A stretch of 46,920 nt of DNA, taken from the NCBI GenBank assembly GCA_016215105.1, contig JACRLJ010000062.1, forward strand, positions 1-46,920. Direction: 5' to 3'. Below the pieces are notes generated by a model that saw nothing but the letters and a program-made list of their open reading frames with translations, ran no database searches and had not been told where the DNA came from. This DNA is from Candidatus Hydrogenedentota bacterium. GTDB lineage: Bacteria > Hydrogenedentota > Hydrogenedentia > Hydrogenedentales > SLHB01. The number at the start of each line of letters is the position of its first letter. The stretch's first letter is position 1. This document shows, piece by piece, positions 17,122 to 25,818 of the stretch. The position numbers and the translations under genes are program-made.

Positions 17122-17232
17122 AGAATGTCTCCGCTTCGTCTGGCTTGCAGAACGGCTTAAGTGCGCCCCGGTACGGGGCTTGAATGTCGGCCAATAGTCT
17201 AGCATATATTGGATATCTTGCACAAATCGCAC

Positions 17233-17835
17233 TCATTTTTTACTCAAGGAGCCACTTGGGGCAAGCGCGAAGCCCTTCTCAGAGGAGTACGTGTAGTGTC
17301 GTTCCACACCGTTTCCATCTTCTTTCTGACCGTCAAGTGGACCGTATGAAACGACCTTGATGCGTAGATCGGACTTGTCCGTCCAACCAAGTCCTTCGAT
17401 GTATTCATGTGCCCATCGCCCCGATTCCCGTTTTACCTGCTTCTTCAGGAGATCTCCGACATTCTCTTCTTCGATGTTCAGGATATCCGCGCTGGGTTTG
17501 ACGGTCAGCACGTGACATGACGTAATATTACTTCCTTCGTGATCGTTGAGAAGTATTCTCGAACCATCGGGTGACCAAGCAACGTCAACACTTCTTCCGT
17601 ACTGCCAGATGCGCAGTACCGACGGTCTTGCGGGATCTATGAGGAGTAGTACATGGCTATTTCCCAGAGCTTCCGCCTGTTGACCATTCTCGGCATCCAC
17701 GTTTAAGAGCAATTGTCCGCCCCCGGGGGACGCCAAAGTGTCACGTGTGCCGGGAAATGCGGTCAACGCCATTTTCGGTCCTTGCGCTGCGAATAAACAA
17801 ACAAGCCCAATGATCCCAAGTCGGGTTGTTAACAT
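17233..17835 (-). CDS. Secreted hypothetical protein with one TolB/WD40-like motif
   Basis: The 200-residue protein has a likely signal peptide (MLTTRLGIIGLVCLFAAQG). One beta-propeller-like blade, VDVAWSPDGSRILLND, lies near residues 83-98. A single motif is too little for a propeller, so this may be a short relative or a domain remnant. ATG 17835 is preferred, with GGGAGG six bases upstream. The stop lies just upstream of the region 5' of rpmE. I recognise no family and the function is unknown. Confidence 0.65.
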   Translation of the reverse strand: MLTTRLGIIGLVCLFAAQGPKMALTAFPGTRDTLASPGGGQLLLNVDAENGQQAEALGNSHVLLLIDPARPSVLRIWQYGRSVDVAWSPDGSRILLNDHEGSNITSCHVLTVKPSADILNIEEENVGDLLKKQVKRESGRWAHEYIEGLGWTDKSDLRIKVVSYGPLDGQKEDGNGVERHYTYSSEKGFALAPSGSLSKK

Positions 17836-17888
17836 CACAAGCCTCCCAACAGTGAATTGTTCGTTTCACCTTTGACTGGTTGTGCGGC

Positions 17889-19499
17889 CTAGCCCTGGTA
17901 TTCCTCCCCCGCTCCAAACCGTTTCACTATCCCGGCAATCTCTCTCTTGGCTTGCCGCGCAATCGCTGCGTCCGCAGCCACTACCTCCCAGCGCGCCAAC
18001 CCATTCTCGCTTTGCGAGATCCGATGGCACACCTGCAGCCAATCCCCCGCCAAATGCGCTTCCGAACCAATAACCAGGGGTATACCCCGCCGCATCATCG
18101 TCGCCTCCAACTCGTATCCATTGGGCATGCGCGTCATGGCCTCGGCGCCCAGTCCCTCGAAATGCGCCTGGACCGCTTCCAACGCCTCCGCACGCTTCTC
18201 GTCGGAAGGGAATTTGTAGCCCCACTCCCGCTCCCGCGCCGTCCGCGACTGGAGCTCAAAAAGCGCCTCGAACCGCGCCGGGTCGTCCTGCCACGCTTTC
18301 GACACCAGCAGCGCGATGTACAGGGTATTCTCCGTGCAGAATCGGCCACCATCCAACAGGAAGGACTCGTAGAAATGCGCGGATTCCTCGACCGTGCCGA
18401 ACATCGCCACGTTCTCAAACAGCGCGTTCTTGATTTGCGAGTGCCCGTTGCGGATGACGTTGACCGTCACGCCGGTTTTCGCCATTTCCATTACGGCAAG
18501 GGGGTTCGACTTCAAGTCGGCGTAGATGCCCAGTCCCGCGCCGCTGAACCGCTTCCGAATCGCCGGCAGAACTGCTGCGTACACGAAACTCGATGACAGA
18601 TACGTCCCGTCTCCGCGATAGAAATCGATCCGATCGCCATCACCGTCAAAAAACGTGCCCAGCACGAAGTCCCCCGACTTCAGCGCGGTTAGCCCTTCCG
18701 CGATGACCGCCGATTTCACTAGATTCGGATCACCCAGCGGAAACCGTCCGTCCGCGGCACGCCCAAACGCCAGCATCATCTCCCGGCCCGCCGCGCCGTT
18801 CAGGTAGTCGTGGAATACCTTCAACCCACGCAACGACCCCGCCTCGACTCCTGCCAAGTCCATGCTATAGGCGATATACTCCTCCGTAGGGTCATAAGCC
18901 GTAACCCGCCCCACGCAACCCGATGTGCGTGCTGCCGCTGGTCTGTCTGGTCTGTCAGACCTGTCAGACCTGTCAGACCTGTCAGACCGGTCGGACTGAC
19001 GCGGACCCTGAACCCTGAGCCCCGAACCCTGTCCCTCGCTCCGCACCCCAGACCCTTCCCCTCCCCCCGCTCCCGCCACATACAACTCCTGGATCTTGTC
19101 CAGTCCCCCCTCTGGCCCAATATGCTCCGCGATAGGCTTCACTCCGGGCCCCAGTATCTTCTGACCCGTATCCCCGGCCGGATTGTGCGACGCTCCGAAC
19201 ATCACGGCCGCCAACTCCGGACGCCGCATCGCCGCAAAATAGAATTCCGAGGTAGAGCACACGCCGGGTATGACCACTACGTCCAGCCCCGCTTGCAAGT
19301 ACGCCCCCGCCGCCAACTGCAAGTACCGCGGTCCCGTGCTCCGCGCGTCGTGCGCCACCAACACCCCGTCCACCCCTAACACCTCACGAAAATAGACCGC
19401 TTCCGCTCGCGCCAACCGCAACGCCAACGCGTCCGTCAGCGCCGCTGAAGTGGTCCGAATGTCATACGCGCGAAACATGGAAAGATTCAGGTCAGTCAT
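17889..19499 (-). CDS. Phosphomannomutase/phosphoglucomutase with repeat-derived insert
   Basis: The 536-residue alpha-D-phosphohexomutase should interconvert hexose 1- and 6-phosphates for nucleotide-sugar synthesis. Motifs seen: the N-terminal FRAYDIR, the phosphoserine loop FGASHNPAGDTG (Ser104), the metal loop FDGDGDR, and the substrate loop GTVEESAHFYE. Between domains, residues about 143-197 are a low-complexity insert (a Gly/Ser/Arg-rich stretch, then five SDR triplets) encoded by the 9-bp and 7-bp repeats at 18940-19060. Family members do not carry this. The insert keeps the frame and lies before TAYDPTEEYIAYSMDLAGVE, where a surface linker is plausible, so the enzyme may still fold. 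PMM versus PGM specificity cannot be decided. Confidence 0.88.
   Translation of the reverse strand: MTDLNLSMFRAYDIRTTSAALTDALALRLARAEAVYFREVLGVDGVLVAHDARSTGPRYLQLAAGAYLQAGLDVVVIPGVCSTSEFYFAAMRRPELAAVMFGASHNPAGDTGQKILGPGVKPIAEHIGPEGGLDKIQELYVAGAGGGEGSGVRSEGQGSGLRVQGPRQSDRSDRSDRSDRSDRPDRPAAARTSGCVGRVTAYDPTEEYIAYSMDLAGVEAGSLRGLKVFHDYLNGAAGREMMLAFGRAADGRFPLGDPNLVKSAVIAEGLTALKSGDFVLGTFFDGDGDRIDFYRGDGTYLSSSFVYAAVLPAIRKRFSGAGLGIYADLKSNPLAVMEMAKTGVTVNVIRNGHSQIKNALFENVAMFGTVEESAHFYESFLLDGGRFCTENTLYIALLVSKAWQDDPARFEALFELQSRTAREREWGYKFPSDEKRAEALEAVQAHFEGLGAEAMTRMPNGYELEATMMRRGIPLVIGSEAHLAGDWLQVCHRISQSENGLARWEVVAADAAIARQAKREIAGIVKRFGAGEEYQG
18940..19060. repeat. 9-bp and 7-bp tandem repeats inside the phosphohexomutase gene
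   Basis: From 18940 to 18993 there are six 9-bp units, mostly GACCTGTCA (first units GGTCTGTCT and GGTCTGTCA). They translate in frame on the minus strand as repeated Ser-Asp-Arg. From 19004 to about 19060 C-rich heptamers related to ACCCTGA follow, encoding the Gly/Ser/Arg-rich stretch. The same two repeat types occur between genes elsewhere in the window. Confidence 0.85.
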
Positions 19500-19557
19500 C
19501 TAAAACAATCCTTTGAGACTCCGAAGAGGAAACACGCCAAGGCGTACGGTTGGGACG

Positions 19558-19590
19558 CATGGGAGGGCGATTGTCCTCAATCGCCCGTCT
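19558..19590. repeat. TCCT-loop hairpin element, copy 1
   Basis: A perfect 9-bp stem, GGGCGATTG (19565-19573) with CAATCGCCC (19578-19586), encloses the loop TCCT, preceded by GGGA. Copies at 37284-37308 and 40666-40691 keep the GGGAGGGCG start and the TCCT loop while stem bases change in pairs. It lies in the 250-bp gap upstream of the phosphohexomutase gene, which holds no recognisable gene. Confidence 0.75.
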
Positions 19591-19750
19591 TGCGCCGTAA
19601 CATTTGTCAAGGACGGCTCTCCCCACCCGCCGAGGCCGTGGCACAACTTTCTGTCAGGGTCTCTTATTGTATTTCACTCAGGTAGGCGCGAAATGCGAGG
19701 CAACAGTATAGACCGTAGAGGCCACCGGACGCCATCGTGAGAAGGCAACA

Positions 19751-19978
19751 CTATATAAGACCTGCAAACCGATCTACATCTATTCCTATTCCCGCGTGTC
19801 GCAAGATGCTTCGCAGGGTTCCCCGGTCGAGTTCCTGGTGGTCCGGCACAACCACCTGCGCATAGGGATCGTTCCGGATGAGTATGATGTGACTTCCCCG
19901 CTGTCGCACGACCGCGAACCCGGCCTTCTGAAGCGCTTTGACGCATTCCCTGCCGCTCACCACGGGCAGACCGCTCAC
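19751..19978 (-). CDS. hicA: HicA-type toxin
   Basis: The 75-residue protein is a canonical HicA/YcfA mRNA interferase. SGRECVKALQKAGFAVVRQR is followed by GSHIILIRND, whose histidine is the catalytic residue of the family, then VVVPDHQELDRGTLRSIL and a short tail. It would bind and cleave mRNA when free of HicB. The GTG start at 19978 overlaps the hicB stop by four bases. Downstream is the gap holding hairpin copy 1. Confidence 0.88.
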   Translation of the reverse strand: MSGLPVVSGRECVKALQKAGFAVVRQRGSHIILIRNDPYAQVVVPDHQELDRGTLRSILRHAGIGIDVDRFAGLI

Positions 19979-20175
19979 AAAGCCACGACCTCCAACAGGT
20001 CTTCAGGCACTGGTTTTCCCTTCTCGAGCAGCACGTCCGTGTATAGGTCTATGGCCTCTCTCATATTCGACAGCGCTTCAGTCCGGCTCACCCCCTGACT
20101 GACGCAACCCGGAAGGCTCGGACATTCCGCCACCCAGTACCCGTCTTCTCCCGGATAGATGATTACTTTTCGCAT
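19975..20175 (-). CDS. hicB: HicB-type antitoxin
   Basis: The 66-residue antitoxin has the HicB pattern: VIIYPGEDGYWVAECPSLPGCVSQGVSRTEALSNMREAI, the compact RNase-H-like fold that covers HicA. No C-terminal DNA-binding domain is present, as in many minimal HicB proteins, so autoregulation may depend on the complex. ATG 20175 is preferred; GGAG lies upstream, and a GTG at 20184 is an alternative. The antitoxin precedes the toxin. Confidence 0.87.
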   Translation of the reverse strand: MRKVIIYPGEDGYWVAECPSLPGCVSQGVSRTEALSNMREAIDLYTDVLLEKGKPVPEDLLEVVAL

Positions 20176-20288
20176 GCCCTTCACTCCGTCACGCCAGCCC
20201 AGTCATCCTCGTTCGATTATAGCATTTCGGATACGCTTCTTCGCCACCGGCGCCACACAACGCGGGCATCCCACGGGCCCCAACCAAC

Positions 20289-20759
20289 CTAAAGCCAGCG
20301 GCGCACTCGCGCGCAGTAGCGGTCGTAGGTTTCCCCAAATACTTCCCGCAGCCGCGAATCCTCGAACGGGATTACTAACTTGTGAAGGAAGAGCACGGGC
20401 AACGGCAAGAAGAGCAACGCCCACATCTGTAACAGGATCGCGGCCGCGCCGAGATAAACTGCCACAACACTCACGTACATCGGATTCCGCGAGAATCGGT
20501 ACGGCCCCCAGGTGACCAGGCTCGAGGCCGTCGCAAATGGAACAACGGTAGTTCGGTTGGCGAAGAATATGCCGACACAGTGCAGAGCGTTCACGGTGCC
20601 ACAGACGATTAACCCGATTCCAATCTCTTGACCGAATTGAATTGCGCTCGCTGGGCGAATGGTAATAGGCGCCAGGCGCTGCAAACCGACGCCGGCAAGG
20701 AATGCCAATCCAAACGCCAGAGGCGGGGGGACCCGCACGAGATACTTAGCTGCGGACAT
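20289..20759 (-). CDS. Isoprenylcysteine carboxylmethyltransferase/PEMT-like membrane protein
   Basis: The 156-residue membrane protein matches the ICMT/phospholipid methyltransferase superfamily. Three to four hydrophobic segments are followed by the diagnostic VTWGPYRFSRNPMYVSVVAVYLG (about 86-108), and a late EDSRLREVFGETYDRYCARVRRWL that completes the SAM site. Bacterial members methylate small or lipid substrates that are mostly unknown. ATG 20759 has GAAGG nine bases upstream. Its start overlaps the end of the FtsH-like gene by 14 bases, implying coupling. Confidence 0.85.
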   Translation of the reverse strand: MSAAKYLVRVPPPLAFGLAFLAGVGLQRLAPITIRPASAIQFGQEIGIGLIVCGTVNALHCVGIFFANRTTVVPFATASSLVTWGPYRFSRNPMYVSVVAVYLGAAAILLQMWALLFLPLPVLFLHKLVIPFEDSRLREVFGETYDRYCARVRRWL

Positions 20760-21186
20760 CTGCGCCGCCTTCACCGGCTCGCCTGCTCCGCTGGTTTTCG
20801 AGGATCTGGTTCAGCTTCATGATGATGACAATCAGGAGAAACAGTCCGACAATCGGCGTGAGCAGAAACATAAATCCACCCCACAGTGGCGAGGGAAAAC
20901 CCGAGTCACTCACGTTCTGCAGCGTGACCTGCACACCATGTTCCTTCAGTATCCGGTTCAATAGCGGATCGTTAGAGGAGCCACTGCTCCCGTAGCAATG
21001 GAATTCCTTGGAGGCGTTGCCATCAGTCAACGAGCCAGTGATGCCAGACCGGTTATCCAGAGTAACTGACTTGATGTTGCCCGCCTCGATATACCGGACG
21101 AATTCGTCGTAAGTAAGGTATTTCGATTCATCGGCCCACGTTGTTGACGCGAAACCCAACAACAAGAGAATACATGCTGTCTTCAT
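20746..21186 (-). CDS. Stand-alone FtsH-extracellular-like domain protein
   Basis: The 146-residue protein has a signal peptide (MKTACILLLLGFASTTWA), then LTYDEFVRYIEAGNIKSVTL, GITGSLTDGN and a strand-helix-strand region ending GVQVTLQNV. These correspond to the periplasmic N-terminal domain of FtsH proteases (the usual tYSeF...g.V..V.i pattern). A C-terminal TM (GGFMFLLTPIVGLFLLIVIIMKL) follows, but no AAA or peptidase domain. ATG 21186 has GAGG five bases before it. It could modulate a membrane protease or be a remnant; function is unknown. Confidence 0.65.
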   Translation of the reverse strand: MKTACILLLLGFASTTWADESKYLTYDEFVRYIEAGNIKSVTLDNRSGITGSLTDGNASKEFHCYGSSGSSNDPLLNRILKEHGVQVTLQNVSDSGFPSPLWGGFMFLLTPIVGLFLLIVIIMKLNQILENQRSRRAGEGGADVRS

Positions 21187-21218
21187 TAGAGGCCTCCCTG
21201 TAAGCGTCCTCGCCATAC

Positions 21219-21587
21219 CTAACCCCTGTGGCCACCCAGGGGACCGTCGCGCCGCCGCTTGTCCACCCAGTAATCCCGAAGCGTAGCATAAACCCTTGCC
21301 AAAAAGACCGTGGCATAGCCGGCGGCAAAGTTCCCAACAAAGGCGCCAACGGTTACACCGACCGCAATGCCAAAGGTGCGCGCGTAGCCTGCGCCACCGA
21401 TAGTGTTGCCGATCATGCTGCCAAGATACCCACCGAGACTCATGCAAGACAGCAAGATCGCTAGACCGATCCACGATTGCCAATGGCGGAACGCTATCCA
21501 GAAGACGCGGAGCCTCGCAGCTATTCTGCTTTGCATGGGAAGATGAGAGAAATTTGGGATGGTCATTGGAACTAATTCCACTTTCAT
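21219..21587 (-). CDS. Small glycine-rich membrane protein
   Basis: The 122-residue protein has about three hydrophobic segments (WIGLAILLSCMSLGGYLGSM, FGIAVGVTVGAFVGNFAAGYA) with glycine-zipper spacing and a basic C-terminus (DYWVDKRRRDGPLGGHRG). The ATG at 21587 is preceded by GGAGG five bases away, which strongly supports expression. It lies 32 bases upstream of the FtsH-like gene on the same strand. I recognise no family. Confidence 0.6.
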   Translation of the reverse strand: MKVELVPMTIPNFSHLPMQSRIAARLRVFWIAFRHWQSWIGLAILLSCMSLGGYLGSMIGNTIGGAGYARTFGIAVGVTVGAFVGNFAAGYATVFLARVYATLRDYWVDKRRRDGPLGGHRG

Positions 21588-21823
21588 ACGACCTCCTGGC
21601 GGCAGTAATCACCGCATCGTAACGCTAGACCTCTCTAGCGTAGCATGGAAGCCGACGCCCACCAAAACTCAGCGGTGCGGGCCGAAATACCGGCTTCGTA
21701 TGTGGCGCGTGTGCAAACTCGCCGGCGTGAAATGCGGTATAATCTGAACTACAGGAATTTTGAGCGCGCGGGGAATGGCTTACTGCTGCAGATGGCTAGG
21801 CAGTATCTCGGGGAGGGTTCTGA

Positions 21824-24625
21824 ATGACTTTACGCATACGGGTACAGGTGTCTCTGTTTTTCCTGGTGGTGTGGTGGTCAATTACCTTGCCAGCGGCGGC
21901 GCTGGACGTGCCGTTGGAAGTTAAGGAGCCGAGCGGGGTTACACGCTCCGCGGAGCCGGTGACGGTGGGTGTGCCGCTCCCGAATACGCCGGGGTTTACG
22001 AACACGGCCTCGCTGGCGCTATACGATGGCGCGACCGTGATTCCCGCTCAATTTCGCGTGTTGTCGCGGTGGGGCGGAACGGTAGATGCAGCGGACTGCC
22101 CGCTGCGCTGGGTGTTGGTGGACTTCCAGGCCGCGTTGACCGCGAACGAGACGCGAACGTACCACCTGAAGGACACCGGTCCCGTAACGGCGCCGGCCAC
22201 ATCGTTGACCGTGGACGCGTCAGATCCCGCCGTCCTGCTCATCGACACCGGAGCAATGACGGTCACCTTGAATCGTCAGCGCGGAAACCTGATTGACCGC
22301 GTCGTCGTGAACGGCCAGATCGTGTCCGATGACCCCACAACCGAGCGATTGCGCTCGGGCGTGCAAATGGTCGTTGAGGGTGGTGGCGTGTATCGGGCCG
22401 GCTATGCTTCTAATCCCGAGGTCGTCGTCGAGGAACAGGGCCCCGTCCGCGTAACGGTCCGCGTCGTGACCAACCTCGCCGATTCGAGCGGAACATCGTT
22501 GCGCGGTGGTAACGTTCGCGTTACCCATCGCCTGACTTTCCACGCGAACAGCGCCGAGATTGGGTTGCGGACCTGGCTCGAGAACAACGCGACCTTTGGC
22601 GATCCCGGCAACGGGGGCGCTATCCCGGAGAACATCCTCTATTTCGACTCGATGGTCATGGATGTCCCGCTCGCGATATCCGGAACGCGAACCGTACGTA
22701 CGCAGGGCTACGAAGGCACCGGCGCCGATACGGACACATGGCGCGTGTACCAAGCGCATCAGTTGACCAACCTGAACGACGAATCGGAGAACTTTACGTA
22801 CACGATCATGCACAACGTCGGCCAAGCCACCACCGGAACGCGCCACGATGGATGGATTGACGTGGCAGACGCCAACGGCGGGGTTACTGCTGGGGTTCGC
22901 TGGTTTTGGCAGAACTATGAGAAGGCGTTGTCCGTATCGCAAAACACGGTATCCCTGGAGTTCTGGCCCCACGAAGGCGTCTATCCCCCGACCCGGACCG
23001 ACCTATATCAGGTCGAGGGAGGCCGCCACAAGGGCTACGAAGCCGTTCTCGAATTCCATTCCAGCGCGCCGAACTCTGCTCTGATGACCGCGCGCCTGAC
23101 GCGTCCGCTGATTGCGCGCGCTCCGTCCGCGTGGTACTTCACGACCGGCGCAATGGGGATAACCGACCCCGGCGATCAGGTCTTTAGCGGCACGTATGAC
23201 GATTCGCGGATGAACACCGCCTACGCGCGTTACAACGACCTGATGCGCAAACGCGCCGACGGCATCGCCCCGGATGGCGGGCGCTACGTCAATAACATCG
23301 CAGAGGCCCGGGAGAAGCGATTCGTGATTGGCAGCTACGGCACCACGGATTGGTACGGCTGGGCCCACTTCGGCGATTGCGCCTGGGCCGATGGGTACAG
23401 TTCCAATCACTATGACATGCCGGGTTTTGCTTTGCTGCATTTTCTTCGAACCGGCGACCGCGCGCTGTTTGACCAGTTCGAGCCGCACGTGCGCCAGGCC
23501 TCCGAATGGGGCCAGATTTGGGGGATAGACCCGAACGTGTGCGTGGCGTCTATATCCTTCTACGAAAAGGTCACCCACGGTCTCGCCGTGGACGGCTATC
23601 GTCAAGCGCCCAGCCACAATTGGATACGCCGTCTCGTGTATTACCACTGGATGACCGGAGACGAAATGGCCAAGGCGGCCGCGATTTTCAATGGCGAGGC
23701 GCTCGACCGCTACTGGAACGGATGCTTCGACGTGACCAATCCCGCCTCGATGGACCTCGGCGCGGAGCAGTGGTCGCCATTGAACGAGCCGCGCCACCTC
23801 ACGTGGACCATTGACAACGCCCTTGCGCTCTATGACATGACCGGCGAAACGCGGTGGATGACGCTTGCGGAGAATTGCATGCGCTGCGTGCTCTATTCGT
23901 ACCACAAGTATGGCCACGCCAATGGCTACGGCGCGAGTGTATTGGGCCGGAATCTCCAGACGCATTACGGAGCGGAGCCGGCGGTGCGCTTTCATCAGCA
24001 GTCCACCAATGTGAGTCTGCGCGCCGACGTGCTCGACATGTTGCGCGGTATCATCACGGCGACCTACGACCAAGACCGCTCCGAATCCAGCGGGACCGGC
24101 GCCGCCTACTACCCAGCGATTCTTGCCGATGACTGGGATTGGGGACGGCCAAATCCCGAGAGCAATGACACCATCTTCAACGGATTCGCCGCGAGTGTGT
24201 ACGCCTACGTCGGCTGGCTCGATCACAATTCGGACTACATACGTATCGCAGATAAGCTGTGGTCGGATTTCGTCTTCTATCCGGAATACTCGCCCATTTA
24301 TCCGGCGCGTGACTATCGGAATTACGCGTCGTGGGACACGTGGGGATGGGCCAGCAGCGCCTATCCCGGCTCGGACGAGAAAGTGTTCGCGCGCGAGACC
24401 CGCGAAGGCATCCCCTATCTTTGGGTCCGCGCGGAAATGGCCTCGGGCACTAGCATAGACGCGGATATAGATGGCAGCGGACACGTGGACGCCACGGATG
24501 TGCAACTGGTGATCAACGCGGCTCTGGGCATACCGATCACCGGCGCCAGCGACATCAACCACGACGGACAGACCGACGCGGTCGATGTGCAACTCGTGAT
24601 CAACGCCGCACTGGGGTTTGTCTGA
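21824..24625 (+). CDS. Secreted exo-rhamnogalacturonan-lyase-like protein with C-terminal dockerin
   Basis: The 933-residue protein starts with a signal peptide (VSLFFLVVWWSITLPAAA). Residues about 28-420 are beta-rich with the RIFT-barrel-like start seen in exo-rhamnogalacturonan lyases and YetA-like proteins (VPLPNTPGF, IPAQFRVLSRWGG, RWVLVDF). Residues about 480-860 are an alpha/alpha-toroid-like part (HFGDCAWADGYSSNHYDMPGFALLHFLRTGD). The end (about 877-933) is a type I dockerin: two calcium-loop repeats, DIDGSGHVDATDVQLVINAA and DINHDGQTDAVDVQLVINAA, which would dock to a cohesin. GGGAGGG precedes the ATG. It probably removes units from pectic polysaccharide; the precise substrate is inference. 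Confidence 0.75.
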   Translation: MTLRIRVQVSLFFLVVWWSITLPAAALDVPLEVKEPSGVTRSAEPVTVGVPLPNTPGFTNTASLALYDGATVIPAQFRVLSRWGGTVDAADCPLRWVLVDFQAALTANETRTYHLKDTGPVTAPATSLTVDASDPAVLLIDTGAMTVTLNRQRGNLIDRVVVNGQIVSDDPTTERLRSGVQMVVEGGGVYRAGYASNPEVVVEEQGPVRVTVRVVTNLADSSGTSLRGGNVRVTHRLTFHANSAEIGLRTWLENNATFGDPGNGGAIPENILYFDSMVMDVPLAISGTRTVRTQGYEGTGADTDTWRVYQAHQLTNLNDESENFTYTIMHNVGQATTGTRHDGWIDVADANGGVTAGVRWFWQNYEKALSVSQNTVSLEFWPHEGVYPPTRTDLYQVEGGRHKGYEAVLEFHSSAPNSALMTARLTRPLIARAPSAWYFTTGAMGITDPGDQVFSGTYDDSRMNTAYARYNDLMRKRADGIAPDGGRYVNNIAEAREKRFVIGSYGTTDWYGWAHFGDCAWADGYSSNHYDMPGFALLHFLRTGDRALFDQFEPHVRQASEWGQIWGIDPNVCVASISFYEKVTHGLAVDGYRQAPSHNWIRRLVYYHWMTGDEMAKAAAIFNGEALDRYWNGCFDVTNPASMDLGAEQWSPLNEPRHLTWTIDNALALYDMTGETRWMTLAENCMRCVLYSYHKYGHANGYGASVLGRNLQTHYGAEPAVRFHQQSTNVSLRADVLDMLRGIITATYDQDRSESSGTGAAYYPAILADDWDWGRPNPESNDTIFNGFAASVYAYVGWLDHNSDYIRIADKLWSDFVFYPEYSPIYPARDYRNYASWDTWGWASSAYPGSDEKVFARETREGIPYLWVRAEMASGTSIDADIDGSGHVDATDVQLVINAALGIPITGASDINHDGQTDAVDVQLVINAALGFV

Positions 24626-24643
24626 GTCGTCCCACAGGCAAGA

Positions 24644-25696
24644 TTAGTACGGTGGCGCCAAACGCCGAAATCCGTGCGCAAGCACAATAGCAAGAAAGAA
24701 GAGGTTACGAAGAACAACGAGGACAAACGGGGTCTCTACCGCTCGGCAGGGTACGCCGGACTTAACCGTCGCGCCGAGTTGAGCCCCTAATCGGCGCAGC
24801 CATGCGACGGACCGCGGCCATTCGAAGATGCCGTCGAGCCACTCCGCAGGTATGCCCTCTTCGCCAACTTCCGCTCCGACGATTCCGCCCACGATGGCGG
24901 CCGTCGTATCCGCGTCACCTCCGCATCGGATCACCGCGGAGACGGCGGAGCGGTAGTCTCCGGGATGGGATAGCCAGGCATGTATGGCAACGGGTACCGT
25001 GTGGTTAACATAGCCGGACACGCCCCTGGACAATCCCAGCCGTTCGGCGAAGGCCTCCGTGCTCGATCCGTCTGACACCGCGTCCACGGCTTGGGACAGC
25101 AACGCCATCATTTCGCCGGCTTTGCCCTGGAACGCGGATTCGACTTGCGCCAAGTATTCCGCGCCGGAGACCCTTGTTCCCGAAGCCGACGTTTGCGCGG
25201 CTAGAGCCACCGCCAGCGCCCCGTACTCGGCTCTTGGGTCGGTGTGCGTGATGCGGGTTGAGGCCCTTACGAACTCACGTAAGAGCGCCGGATCGGAAAT
25301 AGCCGCGCCAAGGATCGGCGCGCGCATGGCGGGACCATTTCCCGCTGAAAACACGCCGCTCGATTCGGGGTTGTACCCTATCCACAGTCGAAGCAAGGCG
25401 CGCAAGGTCGCAAAACCGACTCCCGCGGGAACGCCAAGCAGCCAGACACGCAGCCGGTAGGCGAAGCGCCGCCGAAAGACCGTCATGTCACCGCCCGCCT
25501 CGATCAGGGACTGGGCAACCATGCAGGTGTGTTCGGTATCGTCCGAGAGCATTCCCCTGCCAAGAAAGAAACGGTGACGGTCCGGCGGCCCGAGGAGTCT
25601 GAGCGCTCGGTCCCGTGAAAGACCCTCGTACGGCAGGCCCAGCGCATCACCAACCGCCGTGCCGAGAATAGCGCCAACGACGTGTTTGTCTGCCAT
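24644..25696 (-). CDS. ADP-ribosylglycohydrolase family protein
   Basis: The 350-residue protein has the dinuclear-magnesium ADP-ribosylglycohydrolase (DraG-like) signature: GAILGTAVGDALGLPYEG at the N-terminus, SDDTEHTCMVAQSL (about 55-68) and the late GGDADTTAAIVGGIVGAEVG. These acidic clusters bind the two metals. Members remove ADP-ribose from proteins or small molecules. ATG 25696 is preferred to an in-frame TTG at 25747. A hydrophobic C-terminal segment (FVLVVLRNLFFLAIVLA) is unusual and may associate with the membrane. It converges with the dockerin gene, 18 bases apart. Confidence 0.88.
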   Translation of the reverse strand: MADKHVVGAILGTAVGDALGLPYEGLSRDRALRLLGPPDRHRFFLGRGMLSDDTEHTCMVAQSLIEAGGDMTVFRRRFAYRLRVWLLGVPAGVGFATLRALLRLWIGYNPESSGVFSAGNGPAMRAPILGAAISDPALLREFVRASTRITHTDPRAEYGALAVALAAQTSASGTRVSGAEYLAQVESAFQGKAGEMMALLSQAVDAVSDGSSTEAFAERLGLSRGVSGYVNHTVPVAIHAWLSHPGDYRSAVSAVIRCGGDADTTAAIVGGIVGAEVGEEGIPAEWLDGIFEWPRSVAWLRRLGAQLGATVKSGVPCRAVETPFVLVVLRNLFFLAIVLAHGFRRLAPPY

Positions 25697-25818
25697 CGTG
25701 TGTAACCAACTCCGTTCGCTCGGGCCCCGCTCACGACCGAAGCTCAATACCTAACTAGCCGGTGATCGTTCCCAGACAATTCGATATCGAATACAAACCA
25801 CGGCTGATTCAGATTTCG

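Noticed and set aside
20746-21612. Long 288-codon version of the FtsH-like gene
   Set aside because: The first 142 codons are a shadow of the small membrane-protein gene; ATG 21186 has its own ribosome-binding site and signal peptide.
23003-24592. Minus-strand 529-codon frame opposite the dockerin gene
   Set aside because: It is antisense to a gene with a signal peptide, ribosome-binding site and dockerin; its composition is that of a GC-rich shadow.
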